The notes beneath the pieces were generated by a model. It worked only from the letters and a program-made list of their open reading frames with translations. It did not search any database and was not told where the DNA came from. A stretch of DNA of 46,746 nt, taken from the NCBI GenBank assembly GCA_023132155.1, contig JAGLYP010000017.1:1-46746 (forward strand), given 5' to 3'. Position numbers and translations under genes: made by a program. This document shows, one piece after another, positions 5,846-13,077 of this stretch (position 1 is the stretch's first letter; each line of letters opens with the position of its first letter). The DNA is from Candidatus Parcubacteria bacterium. GTDB lineage: Bacteria > Patescibacteriota > Patescibacteriia > Patescibacteriales > UBA12075.

Positions 5846-5893
5846 GTTCCATATAGAACGTTCTTAAAAGCTATATCAAGTTCCGTACAGAAC
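5846..5893. promoter_or_regulatory. Two palindromic operator-like sites before tRNA-Ala
   Basis: GTTCCATATAGAAC (5846-5859) and GTTCCGTACAGAAC (5880-5893) share the form GTTC-N6-GAAC and are spaced 34 bp centre to centre, about three helical turns. They lie directly before tRNA-Ala. No regulator gene is nearby; function is inferred from symmetry only. Confidence 0.4.
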
Positions 5894-5906
5894 AAAAATA
5901 AAAAAT

Positions 5907-5978
<72 letters not shown>

Positions 5979-5980
<2 letters not shown>

Positions 5981-6020
5981 CATAACAAATATCCCCCTTT
6001 TTGGGGATATTTGTTATGTG
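5979..6020. repeat. Perfect hairpin at the tRNA-Ala 3' end
   Basis: An 18-bp perfect stem (5979-5996 with 6003-6020) begins CACATAAC and ends GTTATGTG, with a 6-base loop. No T-run follows, so it is not a classical terminator. The arm ends are identical to the box pair of attC-like site 5. Confidence 0.85.
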
Positions 6021-6140
6021 GATTATAATGGCAGCTTGAAACCAATTGATTATATAAGACAAATAAATAAATCTGTTTTTTAAAAATAACGTATAAAAAT
6101 TCTATAAACATTTTAGCAGATGGTGTGAGGCTCGCCTCTC

Positions 6141-6159
6141 CAAGTCCCTTATGGTCCAC
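6141..6159 (+). repeat. Direct repeat, duplicated tRNA-Ala 3' end
   Basis: Exact 19-bp copy of the tRNA-Ala 3' end. The 159 bp between the copies holds the perfect hairpin and AT-rich sequence but no credible gene. It looks like a leftover of tyrosine-recombinase integration or of a tRNA-gene duplication. Confidence 0.85.
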
Positions 6160-6584
6160 CACTTCGCTCCTATTGCTTACGCAATATAGGAGCTACGCGG
6201 TGCACGCACGGATTTATTAAAATATATACCACTGTCAAAGTGAAATTATGTATTACGTCTATATTTTAAAAAGTAGTTTTGATGAATCAAAATATATAGA
6301 CACTGCTAATATAACAAGGTTTGTCTCTTCAAATTTTTTACAACTCTCTCAATATTAAAATAATTATCATATCAAAATTTATCAAATAGATAAGTCCACA
6401 TTAACGTAGACTTAAGTATTTAATAATTTAGTGGATAAGTCCACACAAACGTAGACAGAAGTATACAACTTTACTAATATTAAATAAAAAAATATAGGGG
6501 ATAAATAGGGGATAAATGTTAGTAAAATTGTAAAATTTAAAAAATTTTGGTGATAATTTATATATTAATAATTAAAATATTAGA
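6160..6584. other. Non-coding stretch before trxB
   Basis: No gene seen. It contains a hairpin (GCTCCTATTGC-TTAC-GCAATATAGGAGC, about 6165-6193), an inverted pair GTCTATATTTT/AAAATATATAGAC around 6258-6301, and two 31-base direct repeats at 6389-6419 and 6434-6464. Confidence 0.5.
6389..6464. repeat. Tandem 31-base repeats with internal dyad, operator-like
   Basis: GATAAGTCCACATTAACGTA (6389 onward) and GATAAGTCCACACAAACGTA (6434 onward) continue similarly to GTAT at 6419 and 6464. They start 45 bp apart. Each contains a near-palindrome GTCCAC-N6-GTAGAC. They lie 120-200 bp before trxB and could be regulator sites for it. Confidence 0.5.
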
Positions 6585-7523
6585 ATGATGTTTGATACAA
6601 TTATAATCGGTGCCGGTCCTGCCGGCTTTACTGCCGGAATATATGCCGCCAGGCGAGAAATGAAAACAATAATAATCGCGAAAGAACCTGGCGGACAAGT
6701 TGCTTTGGCTTCAAAAATAGAAAATTATCCGGGTTTTAAAAGTATTGAGAGTTATGATTTGATTACAAAAATGCAGGAGCAGGTTAAGGCTCTGGGGGTG
6801 GACATAAAGATTACCGAAGTTAAGAAAATTGAAAAACAAAATGATGATTCTTTTATTTTATATACGGCAAAAGAAAAATACCAAAGTAAAACTATAATAA
6901 TCGCAACCGGCTTAACTCCGCGGCGGCTGAATATTCCAGGGGAAAATGAATTTAACGGAAAAGGAATTTCTTATTGCGCTAATTGCGACGGGCCTTTTTA
7001 TAGAAATAAAACAGTGGCGGTTGTCGGCGGCGGTAATGCCGCGCTTGATGCCGCGGAAGTTATGTCAAAAATAGCTAAAAAAGTTTATTTAATACATAGA
7101 CGGGAAGAATTTAGAGGTTTTGAGGCTTTGATTAACAAAGTTAATGAAAAAGAAAACATTAAATTTTTATTAAATACGGAACTAAAAGAAATAATCGGCA
7201 AAGAAAAAGTTGAAAAAATTAAAATTTATGATAATAAAACCAGTAAAGAAAAGGAAATAGCGCTGGATGGCGTATTTGTGGAAATAGGACGGGCGGCGCA
7301 TACTGATTTAGTGGCTGATTTTACGGAGCGGGATGAAAGGCGTCAAATAATTGTCGGACAAAACTGCGAAACAAAAACTCCGGGCATGTTTGCCGCCGGC
7401 GATGTTACTGTCGGTAATTTTAAACAGATTACAATTGCAACAGGACAAGCGACAATCGCGGCCTTGGCGGCTTATCAATATTTACAGCTTAAACAAGACG
7501 ATAGTAGAATTTCTAAATTATAA
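6585..7523 (+). CDS. trxB: Thioredoxin-disulfide reductase
   Basis: This FAD enzyme passes electrons from NADPH to thioredoxin. The 312-residue length is typical. The FAD site GAGPAGFTAG is at residues 9-18, the redox-active pair CANC at 131-134, the NADPH site VGGGNAALDAAE at 147-158, and the C-terminal FAD motif TPGMFAAGDV near 268-277. The middle residues of the redox pair (AN) differ from the common CATC. Translation could start at Met1 or Met2; no Shine-Dalgarno sequence decides. It stands alone between the tRNA region and tRNA-Glu. Confidence 0.95.
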   Translation: MMFDTIIIGAGPAGFTAGIYAARREMKTIIIAKEPGGQVALASKIENYPGFKSIESYDLITKMQEQVKALGVDIKITEVKKIEKQNDDSFILYTAKEKYQSKTIIIATGLTPRRLNIPGENEFNGKGISYCANCDGPFYRNKTVAVVGGGNAALDAAEVMSKIAKKVYLIHRREEFRGFEALINKVNEKENIKFLLNTELKEIIGKEKVEKIKIYDNKTSKEKEIALDGVFVEIGRAAHTDLVADFTERDERRQIIVGQNCETKTPGMFAAGDVTVGNFKQITIATGQATIAALAAYQYLQLKQDDSRISKL

Positions 7524-7604
7524 ATTATAATATCTAACTGTTTAATAGCAAAAATTTGTATTGGAAATTAGAAATTATAATTTAGAAATTTACGGATTTT
7601 GCTA

Positions 7605-7657
7605 TTGACTTTTTTGTTTTATTCATATATAATATTTTTAAGTCCTAATTTAGGGCT
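7605..7657 (+). promoter_or_regulatory. Promoter of tRNA-Glu with a hairpin at the transcript start
   Basis: TTGACT (7605-7610), 17 bp, TATAAT (7628-7633) is near consensus. The predicted start is followed at once by a 7-bp hairpin, AGTCCTA-ATT-TAGGGCT (7641-7657), and a T-rich tract. Confidence 0.75.
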
Positions 7658-7689
7658 ATTTATTTTTGCCCCCGCTAGCAAACGTTAAG

Positions 7690-7761
7690 GGCGCCATCGT
7701 CTAGTGGTTAGGACACCAGGTTTTCATCCTGGTAACAGGGGTTCGATTCCCCTTGGCGTCA
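7690..7761 (+). tRNA. tRNA-Glu (anticodon TTC)
   Basis: Acceptor arms GGCGCCA and TGGCGTC pair (one G-T), discriminator A, no encoded CCA. The anticodon stem CCAGG/CCTGG encloses TTTTCAT, giving TTC. The T-arm CAGGGGTTCGATTCCCCTT is normal. Confidence 0.95.
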
Positions 7762-7775
7762 CAGTTTAGTAAACA

Positions 7776-7831
7776 TTAGAAATAAAGTCGAATTTCTTAA
7801 TTTTACTAATTTTAATAAACTTTATTTCTAA
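7776..7831 (+). promoter_or_regulatory. Leader hairpin of the cold-shock gene
   Basis: TTAGAAATAAAGT (7776-7788) and ACTTTATTTCTAA (7819-7831) form a perfect 13-bp AU-rich stem that ends six bases before the start codon at 7838. A temperature-sensitive leader is plausible for a cold-shock gene but is inferred. Confidence 0.55.
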
Positions 7832-7837
7832 ATTTTT

Positions 7838-8035
7838 ATGCAAGGTACAATCAAAAAATTGACTGACAAAAATTTTGGATTTATCACTCAAGAAGGTTCA
7901 GACAAAGATGTTTTCTTTCATGCTTCTGAACTTCAAGGAGTTGAATTCGATGAATTAAGAGAAGGCGATGCGGTTACTTTTGAGGTTAGCGATACCCCAA
8001 AAGGCACAGCGGCTGTTCAGATTAAAAAAGCTTAA
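7838..8035 (+). CDS. Cold-shock domain protein (CspA family)
   Basis: A 65-residue single OB-fold protein that binds single-stranded RNA or DNA and melts RNA structure. RNP1 is NFGFI (residues 12-16) and RNP2 is VFFHAS (25-30); GxVxF-type strand and the C-terminal AAVQIKKA complete the domain. It probably shares a transcript with tRNA-Glu, since no separate promoter is evident in the 76-base gap. The gap forms an AU-rich hairpin that could control translation. A strong terminator follows. Confidence 0.95.
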   Translation: MQGTIKKLTDKNFGFITQEGSDKDVFFHASELQGVEFDELREGDAVTFEVSDTPKGTAAVQIKKA

Positions 8036-8054
8036 ATCAAATTTCTATAAAGTC

Positions 8055-8088
8055 AAAAAAACACCCCGGTTTAATCGGGGTGTTTTTA
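8055..8088. terminator. Bidirectional terminator between csp and pnp
   Basis: AACACCCCG pairs with CGGGGTGTT around the loop GTTTAAT, with A-run before and T-run after. It serves the csp gene on + and the convergent pnp gene on -. Confidence 0.9.
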
Positions 8089-8120
8089 TTGATGTTATAA
8101 CTTGGCTTATCTAGCCTATT

Positions 8121-10409
8121 TTATCTCCTAAACCCGCCCCTATCTCCACCAGGTCTGGATCCGCGATTATTGCTGTATTTGCTGTTGCTGCGATTATTAA
8201 ATCTGTCATTGCCTCCGCCAAATCCGCCGCCAACCTGTTTGCCTTTTTCGTCTTTCCATAAAGCCTCATTTTCTTTAAGCCCTTTCATTGTTAAATTAAC
8301 ACGGCCTTTTTCGTCAATTTCTTTTATTTTGACGGTAACAACATCTCCAATACTTATAAAATCAGATGGCTTGCCAATTCTGTATGGAGCTAATTCGCTG
8401 ACATGCGCCATGCCATCACGTCCCGGCATTAATTCAATAAAAGCGCCAAAGTCCAAAATGCGGACAACCTTACCAGTAAAAATTTCACCTGCTTCAAATT
8501 CACGGACAATATCTTTTATCCATTTGACGGCTTTTTCAGCGCCTTCGGCATTGGTTCCGCAAACCATAACCAAGCCATCATCTTCAATATCAATTTCCAC
8601 TTCGCAAACGGCAATAATTTCATTAATCACTTTTCCGCCGGTTCCGATTACTTCGCGAATTTTTTCAGGATCAATGTGAAAGCTGGTAATTCTCGGAGCA
8701 TACGGTGAAAGCTCTTTGTTCGGCTCGGGAATGGCTTTTTGTATCACATCAAGAATTTTAATGCGGCCGTCATACCCCTGTTTTAATGCCTGCTCAATAA
8801 TATCTTCAGTCAATCCGCTGGTTTTAGTATCAAGCTGAATAGCTGTTATGCCATCACGGGTTCCGGTAACTTTGAAGTCCATGCCGCCTTTGCCGTCTTC
8901 CAGGTCTTGAATGTCAGTCAATACTTTCCATTGGCTCATATCATCAGTAGAGGCCAAACCGATCGCAACGCCTGCTACCGGTTTTTTAATCGGCACGCCC
9001 GCGTGCATAAGCGCCAAGCTTGAAGCGCAAGTCGCGCCCATTGAAGATGATCCGTTTGAGCCTAGGGTTTCCGACACGACCCGAATCGTGTAAGGAAAAT
9101 CTTCTTTGGACGGAATCATCGGTTCAAGAGCTTTTTCCGCCAAAGCGCCATGTCCTATATCTCTTCTTCCCGGTCCCCTGTTCGGCCTTGCCTCACCGAC
9201 TGAAAAAGCCGGAAAATTATAATGATGCATAAAGCGTTTCTCGGAAGTCCCCTCAATTCCTTCCAAATTTTGCGCCAATCCGGCCGCTCCAAGAGTAACA
9301 ATGCTCATTATTTGAGTTTCACCGCGGGAAAAAAGACCTGCTCCGTGATTGCGGGGCAAAATGTCAACATCGGATTCCAGTTTTCTGATTTCAGTCAATT
9401 TGCGGCCGTCAACCCGCCTTTCGTTTTCAACCAGCTCGCGGGTAATTTCAGAATCAACCGCTTTTTCAACGCTTGCGTTGATTGCGAATTTTCTTTTATC
9501 TTTTCCAATTCCTTCCGCAAACAAAAATTCGTCAAGACCGTCTTTAATGGCTTGGACAGCGAGTTTTCTTTCGCCTTTAGTGTAATATTCTTTATCAAAC
9601 AAAATTTTGTTAACCTTGTCTTTTAACCAATTATTTGCTTTTTCAATTAAGGCTTCTTTTTCTTTTTCGTCCTCTTGTTCCTCAACGCTTTTTCTTTCTT
9701 CTTTCTTTTCTGTCTTTTTGATTTCAACTTTTTTAATCATTTCTTTAATTAAATTAACAGCTCCTTGCAACTCTTTCTGCCCGAGTTTGATTGCCTCAAA
9801 CATATCATCTTCTTTAACTTCATTGGCGTTGGCTTCAATCATAATTACTTTTTCCGGAGTTCCCGCAACAATCAAATCCAAATCAGCGCCTTCGCGCTCT
9901 TCATAAGTCGGGTTTAAAATTAATTTACCGTCTTTCCGTCCAACGCGAATTCCGCCAATCGGTCCCGCCCACTTGACTCCTGAAATTGAAAGAGCGGCTG
10001 ACGCGGCAATCAACGACACGATGTCATGGTCATTTTCTTTGTCAGCCGATAAAACAGTCAAAACCACCTGCACGTCTTTTCTTGATGAATCATCAAAAAG
10101 CGGCCTGATTGAACGATCAATCATCCGTCCGGTTAAAATTGACTCATCAGTCGGCCTGCCCTCGCGCTTAATCCAGCGAGAACCTTTAATAATGCCGGCG
10201 GCGTATAGCTTTTCTTCCATGTCAACCATTAAAGGAAAATAATTTATGCCTGCCCGCTCTTCTTTGGCCTCAACTACGGTAGCCAAAACAACCGTGTCCG
10301 CGTATTGCACTATCACGGCAGAGTCTGCTTGTTTAGCCAAAAGGCCTGTTTTAAATGTAAGAGTGCGGCCAAGCCACTCAGTTGAGAAAGTTTGTTCTTT
10401 CTTCTCCAT
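8121..10409 (-). CDS. pnp: Polyribonucleotide nucleotidyltransferase (PNPase)
   Basis: Phosphorolytic 3'-to-5' exoribonuclease and degradosome core enzyme. The 762-residue protein has two RNase PH-like halves (about 10-220 and 320-555) joined by an alpha-helical region with a Lys/Glu-rich insert (about 230-260). The second half holds the active site (GSNGSSSMGATCASSLALM; DLEDGKGGMDFKVTGT). A KH domain (about 570-635, VIGTGGKVINEI) and an S1 domain (about 645-715, FTGKVVRILDFGAFIELM) follow. The last 40 residues are Gly/Asn/Arg-rich, a probable RNA-binding or partner-binding tail. It follows rpsO and an NYN gene on the same strand; a structured leader lies in the 281-base gap upstream. Confidence 0.97.
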   Translation of the reverse strand: MEKKEQTFSTEWLGRTLTFKTGLLAKQADSAVIVQYADTVVLATVVEAKEERAGINYFPLMVDMEEKLYAAGIIKGSRWIKREGRPTDESILTGRMIDRSIRPLFDDSSRKDVQVVLTVLSADKENDHDIVSLIAASAALSISGVKWAGPIGGIRVGRKDGKLILNPTYEEREGADLDLIVAGTPEKVIMIEANANEVKEDDMFEAIKLGQKELQGAVNLIKEMIKKVEIKKTEKKEERKSVEEQEDEKEKEALIEKANNWLKDKVNKILFDKEYYTKGERKLAVQAIKDGLDEFLFAEGIGKDKRKFAINASVEKAVDSEITRELVENERRVDGRKLTEIRKLESDVDILPRNHGAGLFSRGETQIMSIVTLGAAGLAQNLEGIEGTSEKRFMHHYNFPAFSVGEARPNRGPGRRDIGHGALAEKALEPMIPSKEDFPYTIRVVSETLGSNGSSSMGATCASSLALMHAGVPIKKPVAGVAIGLASTDDMSQWKVLTDIQDLEDGKGGMDFKVTGTRDGITAIQLDTKTSGLTEDIIEQALKQGYDGRIKILDVIQKAIPEPNKELSPYAPRITSFHIDPEKIREVIGTGGKVINEIIAVCEVEIDIEDDGLVMVCGTNAEGAEKAVKWIKDIVREFEAGEIFTGKVVRILDFGAFIELMPGRDGMAHVSELAPYRIGKPSDFISIGDVVTVKIKEIDEKGRVNLTMKGLKENEALWKDEKGKQVGGGFGGGNDRFNNRSNSKYSNNRGSRPGGDRGGFRR

Positions 10410-10690
10410 ATAATTTTTTCAAACCCAGCAAATACTTTATTTTATTTAGTTCTAAAATTTCCAATTTCCAATTTCCAATTTCTAAATAATTTTAGAATTT
10501 TCAATTTTCAATTTAAAATTTAAGCTTTATTAATAAACTAAATGTTAAGTTTTGATTTCGCTTGACCGTCAGATTACAGAACTGGTGAGCTTATCTCACA
10601 AGAACTATTTATCTGAAGGCCAAAGCCTTGTTTAATTTTTTAATTTTATAATTTTTAATTTTATAAATTATAAAATTAAAAATTTCTTGA
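10410..10690. other. Intergenic leader of pnp with AT-rich repeats
   Basis: No gene seen. It contains short tandem variants of TTTCCAATTT (about 10454-10482), a cruciform at about 10561-10622, and a self-complementary AT run just before 10690. Confidence 0.6.
10561..10624 (-). promoter_or_regulatory. Nested hairpin in the pnp leader
   Basis: GTGAG/CTCAC (10585-10589, 10595-10599) forms the tip. TCAGAT/ATCTGA (10569-10574, 10611-10616) closes an outer stem, and CTTGACC/GGCCAAAG may extend it. In other bacteria PNPase controls its own mRNA through a leader stem cut by RNase III; a similar role is inferred here only from position and shape. Confidence 0.45.
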
Positions 10691-11188
10691 CTATCTTAAC
10701 AAAAACTTCTTATTCTCACTCAAATTCATAAAATCATCCGCTTCTTCAATTAATTTACTGGATGTTGTTTGCCTAAAACCGACTACCTCTACTAAACTGC
10801 CGCTTGTGTTTTGCAAATAAGCCATTAAGGGCAAATAATCGCCATCGCCTGATACCAATACTATCACATCCAAATTATTGGCAAGTTTGATCGCGTCCAT
10901 AGCTATGCCGACATCCCAATCCGCTTTTTTCGCGCCACCGGCGAAAATTTGCAAATCTTTCATTTTTACCTCAAAGCCTTGCTGGGAAAGCGCTTCAAAA
11001 AACGGCGTTTCTTCTTCTGTTTCCGTGCGTATTACATATGCGATAGCGCGAATTAATTTTCTGCCCGCGACCGCTTCTTTTAATACTTCTTTAAAATTCA
11101 CCCGTTTGTGGTATAAGTTTTTAGCGGAGTGGTACATATTGGAGACATCCACCAATACACCCACTCTTTGCTCCTTGTGTTTTATCAT
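10691..11188 (-). CDS. NYN-domain ribonuclease-like protein (LabA/DUF88 type)
   Basis: The 165-residue protein has the PIN-like NYN fold: VLVDVSNMYH at residues 11-20 (Asp14, Asn17), KADWDVGIAMDAI around 88-100 (Asp90, Asp92) and VLVSGDGDYLPLM at 110-122 (Asp115, Asp117). These acids form the predicted metal-binding active site of RNases in this family. It lies between rpsO and pnp, 9 bases from rpsO. That placement next to PNPase supports an RNA-processing or decay role, though its target is unknown. Confidence 0.9.
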   Translation of the reverse strand: MIKHKEQRVGVLVDVSNMYHSAKNLYHKRVNFKEVLKEAVAGRKLIRAIAYVIRTETEEETPFFEALSQQGFEVKMKDLQIFAGGAKKADWDVGIAMDAIKLANNLDVIVLVSGDGDYLPLMAYLQNTSGSLVEVVGFRQTTSSKLIEEADDFMNLSENKKFLLR

Positions 11189-11197
11189 ATATATTAT

Positions 11198-11566
11198 TTA
11201 TTCTTTTAGTTTTTCTTGTTCAGCTAATTTTTCTTGTTTTTTGGCTAATTCTTCAGCCTCTACTCTCTTTTTTTCTTCTTCCTCTACAATCATTTTTTTA
11301 GCGATTTTCAGTTTCAGTTTTTTAGCTAAATCCATGAAAGACTTTTCGTCTTCTTTTTGCAAATATTTTAAAAGTTTTCGCCTTTCGCCGACTTTTTTTA
11401 ATAAACCGCGGCGTGAAGAATGGTCATGCTTGTGCTGTTTTAAATGTCCTGACAATTCATCAATTTCCGCGCTTAAAATCGCGATTTGCACCTGTGAAGA
11501 TCCTGTGTCGTTTTTGTGGATCTTAAATTTGTTAATAATTTTTTGTTTAGCTTCTTTGCTTAACAT
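11198..11566 (-). CDS. rpsO: 30S ribosomal protein S15 with C-terminal extension
   Basis: Primary binder of 16S rRNA in the central domain. Residues 1-88 match S15 (KFKIHKNDTGSSQVQIAIL; HLKQHKHDHSSRRGLL; RRKLLKYLQ). S15 is normally about 89 residues; this one has 122. The extra 33 residues are a Lys/Glu-rich, probably helical tail (EEEEKKRVEAEELAKKQ). The rpsO-pnp neighbourhood is common in bacteria. Confidence 0.95.
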   Translation of the reverse strand: MLSKEAKQKIINKFKIHKNDTGSSQVQIAILSAEIDELSGHLKQHKHDHSSRRGLLKKVGERRKLLKYLQKEDEKSFMDLAKKLKLKIAKKMIVEEEEKKRVEAEELAKKQEKLAEQEKLKE

Positions 11567-11916
11567 CTGTTTTTTTTGCCTCTAACCGAGATATGCCTGC
11601 CTGAACCATATCCAAGAAAGGGTTGAATTAAAATAATTAAATCTAGGCTAAGAGTAACATAAATATATAAAAATTGCAAGCGGATTAAGCGTAACCTCAC
11701 TGACAAATATACGCACAAATATAGCAAAGGCTATTATTGGCTATTATCGAAGCGAGGACTGTTTGAGCGATAGCGAGTTCCGCAGCGAGATAATAGCTAA
11801 TAATAGCCTTTGCGGAATACTCAGTGAACAGTTACGATTAAATTCTTGGCTGGCTATTGGTTTCTTAATTATTAAAATTATGCTAAAATAAAAATATAAA
11901 AAATAATACAATATTT
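11567..11916. other. Intergenic region between rpsO and the DUF4349 gene
   Basis: No gene seen. Divergent genes flank it, so promoters for both must lie here. Most of it is the large palindromic element at 11690-11836. Confidence 0.6.
11690..11836. mobile_element. Palindromic MITE-like element
   Basis: Arms 11724-11748 and 11789-11813 (25 bp, one mismatch, begin GCAAAGGCTATTATT) and outer pairs CACTGA/TCAGTG and CGTAAC/GTTACG make a ~147-bp hairpin. GATTAA flanks it on both sides (11683-11688, 11836-11841), as a target-site duplication would. It has no coding capacity. Confidence 0.55.
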
Positions 11917-12948
11917 ATGGAATTTTTAAACAAGTACAATTTAAAATTTTCGCAGATTTTAAAAATCGGCGGATTGGCGATTCTAGGCGTGATCGTTTTG
12001 GTTTTTTTGTTTCGCATTGTCGGATCTTCTTTTAACGCTTTTGAAAGAAAAAACTTAAGCTTAGGTAATTCTAAAGGAGGGTTTGACACGGGCATGTCTT
12101 ACGGAGAGGAATCAGTCAAATCTAGTAGGGATTACGCACTTAAGTCCAAGCTTTCTGCGCGTAATGTTGCTCCCGCGCAGCAACACAAAAGCAGTACGGG
12201 AAATACAGCCGAAGATTATGAAATTACCGAATACGCTAGCACTGTTGAAACCCGAGATTTGAAAAATACTTGCGCGCGAGTAGCCGCTTTAAAAGCAAAA
12301 AGCTATGTGATATTTGAAAACTCAAATCAGTACGACACCGGCTGTAATTTTTATTTTAAAGTTGAAAAAAACTATCAAGAAGAAATATTGGGAGTAATCA
12401 AAGGACTTGACCCAAAAACTTTAGTGGAAAACACCCGCACAATTAAAAAGATGATTGATGATTATACGCAAGAAGAATATATTTTAAAAAAGAAAAAAGA
12501 AACCATTGAAAATACCTTAAACAATGCGATTAATTCTTATGATGAAATCAGCCGAGTTGCTACGCAGGCGCGCGACGCGGAAAGCCTTGCGAAAATCATT
12601 GATTCAAAAATAAGAATTATTGAGCGCCTTTCACAGGAAAGAATCAATATATCTGTCCAGTTGGATCGCATCAGCCGCGCCAAAGCTGAACAGCTGGACA
12701 GGCTTGACTACACATATTTTAATGTTAATATTTATGAAAATAAATATGTCAATGTTGATGACTTAAAAGACTCTTGGAAAATGGCGATCAAAAAATTCGT
12801 ACGCGACATCAATAGAACTTTCCAGGATATCAGCATAAATTTGCTGGCGGCCATTTTCCTGATATTCCAATACGCGCTTTATATTTTAATTCTCATTATA
12901 ACCGCGAAATACGGCTGGAAAATCGTAAAGAATATTTGGAATAGATAA
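11917..12948 (+). CDS. DUF4349 membrane protein
   Basis: The 343-residue protein has a first membrane segment at about 16-38 (ILKIGGLAILGVIVLVFLF), an extracytoplasmic DUF4349 domain with a long coiled-coil (about 175-255), and a last membrane segment at about 308-333. This is the standard DUF4349 layout, seen widely in Patescibacteria and Firmicutes. Function is not established. Two Cys residues in the outer domain (TCARVAALKAKSY and DTGCNFYF) could form a disulfide. It is a single-gene unit upstream of infB. Confidence 0.85.
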   Translation: MEFLNKYNLKFSQILKIGGLAILGVIVLVFLFRIVGSSFNAFERKNLSLGNSKGGFDTGMSYGEESVKSSRDYALKSKLSARNVAPAQQHKSSTGNTAEDYEITEYASTVETRDLKNTCARVAALKAKSYVIFENSNQYDTGCNFYFKVEKNYQEEILGVIKGLDPKTLVENTRTIKKMIDDYTQEEYILKKKKETIENTLNNAINSYDEISRVATQARDAESLAKIIDSKIRIIERLSQERINISVQLDRISRAKAEQLDRLDYTYFNVNIYENKYVNVDDLKDSWKMAIKKFVRDINRTFQDISINLLAAIFLIFQYALYILILIITAKYGWKIVKNIWNR

Positions 12949-12974
12949 AATTTAAAAATCAACAAAATTTATCC

Positions 12975-13003
12975 TTGACTTTTTCGGGCTAACATTGTAA
13001 TAT
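12975..13003 (+). promoter_or_regulatory. Promoter of the infB operon
   Basis: TTGACT (12975-12980), exactly 17 bp, TAATAT (12998-13003). The expected start near 13010 falls right before the hairpin at 13013. Confidence 0.75.
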
Positions 13004-13012
13004 TAATAAAAT

Positions 13013-13040
13013 AAAGACAGTATAACTGTCTTTATTTTTT
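13013..13040 (+). terminator. Hairpin plus T-run at the start of the infB transcript
   Basis: AAAGACAGT-ATA-ACTGTCTTT (13013-13033) followed by ATTTTTTT. It looks like a terminator but lies only a few bases after the predicted transcription start, so it may be an attenuator, a 5' protective stem, or the terminator of the gene ending at 12948. Confidence 0.7.
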
Positions 13041-13077
13041 TAAATTGTAAATTTGTTAAATTAAAAACAAGTTATCC

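Noticed and set aside
5846-5893. LexA (SOS) boxes
   Set aside because: The half-sites are GTTC-N6-GAAC; Gram-positive LexA boxes are GAAC-N4-GTTC, the opposite order, and no SOS gene follows.
8170-10242. Long + strand reading frames opposite pnp
   Set aside because: Ser/Leu/Phe-rich shadow translations of the conserved pnp gene with no initiation signals.
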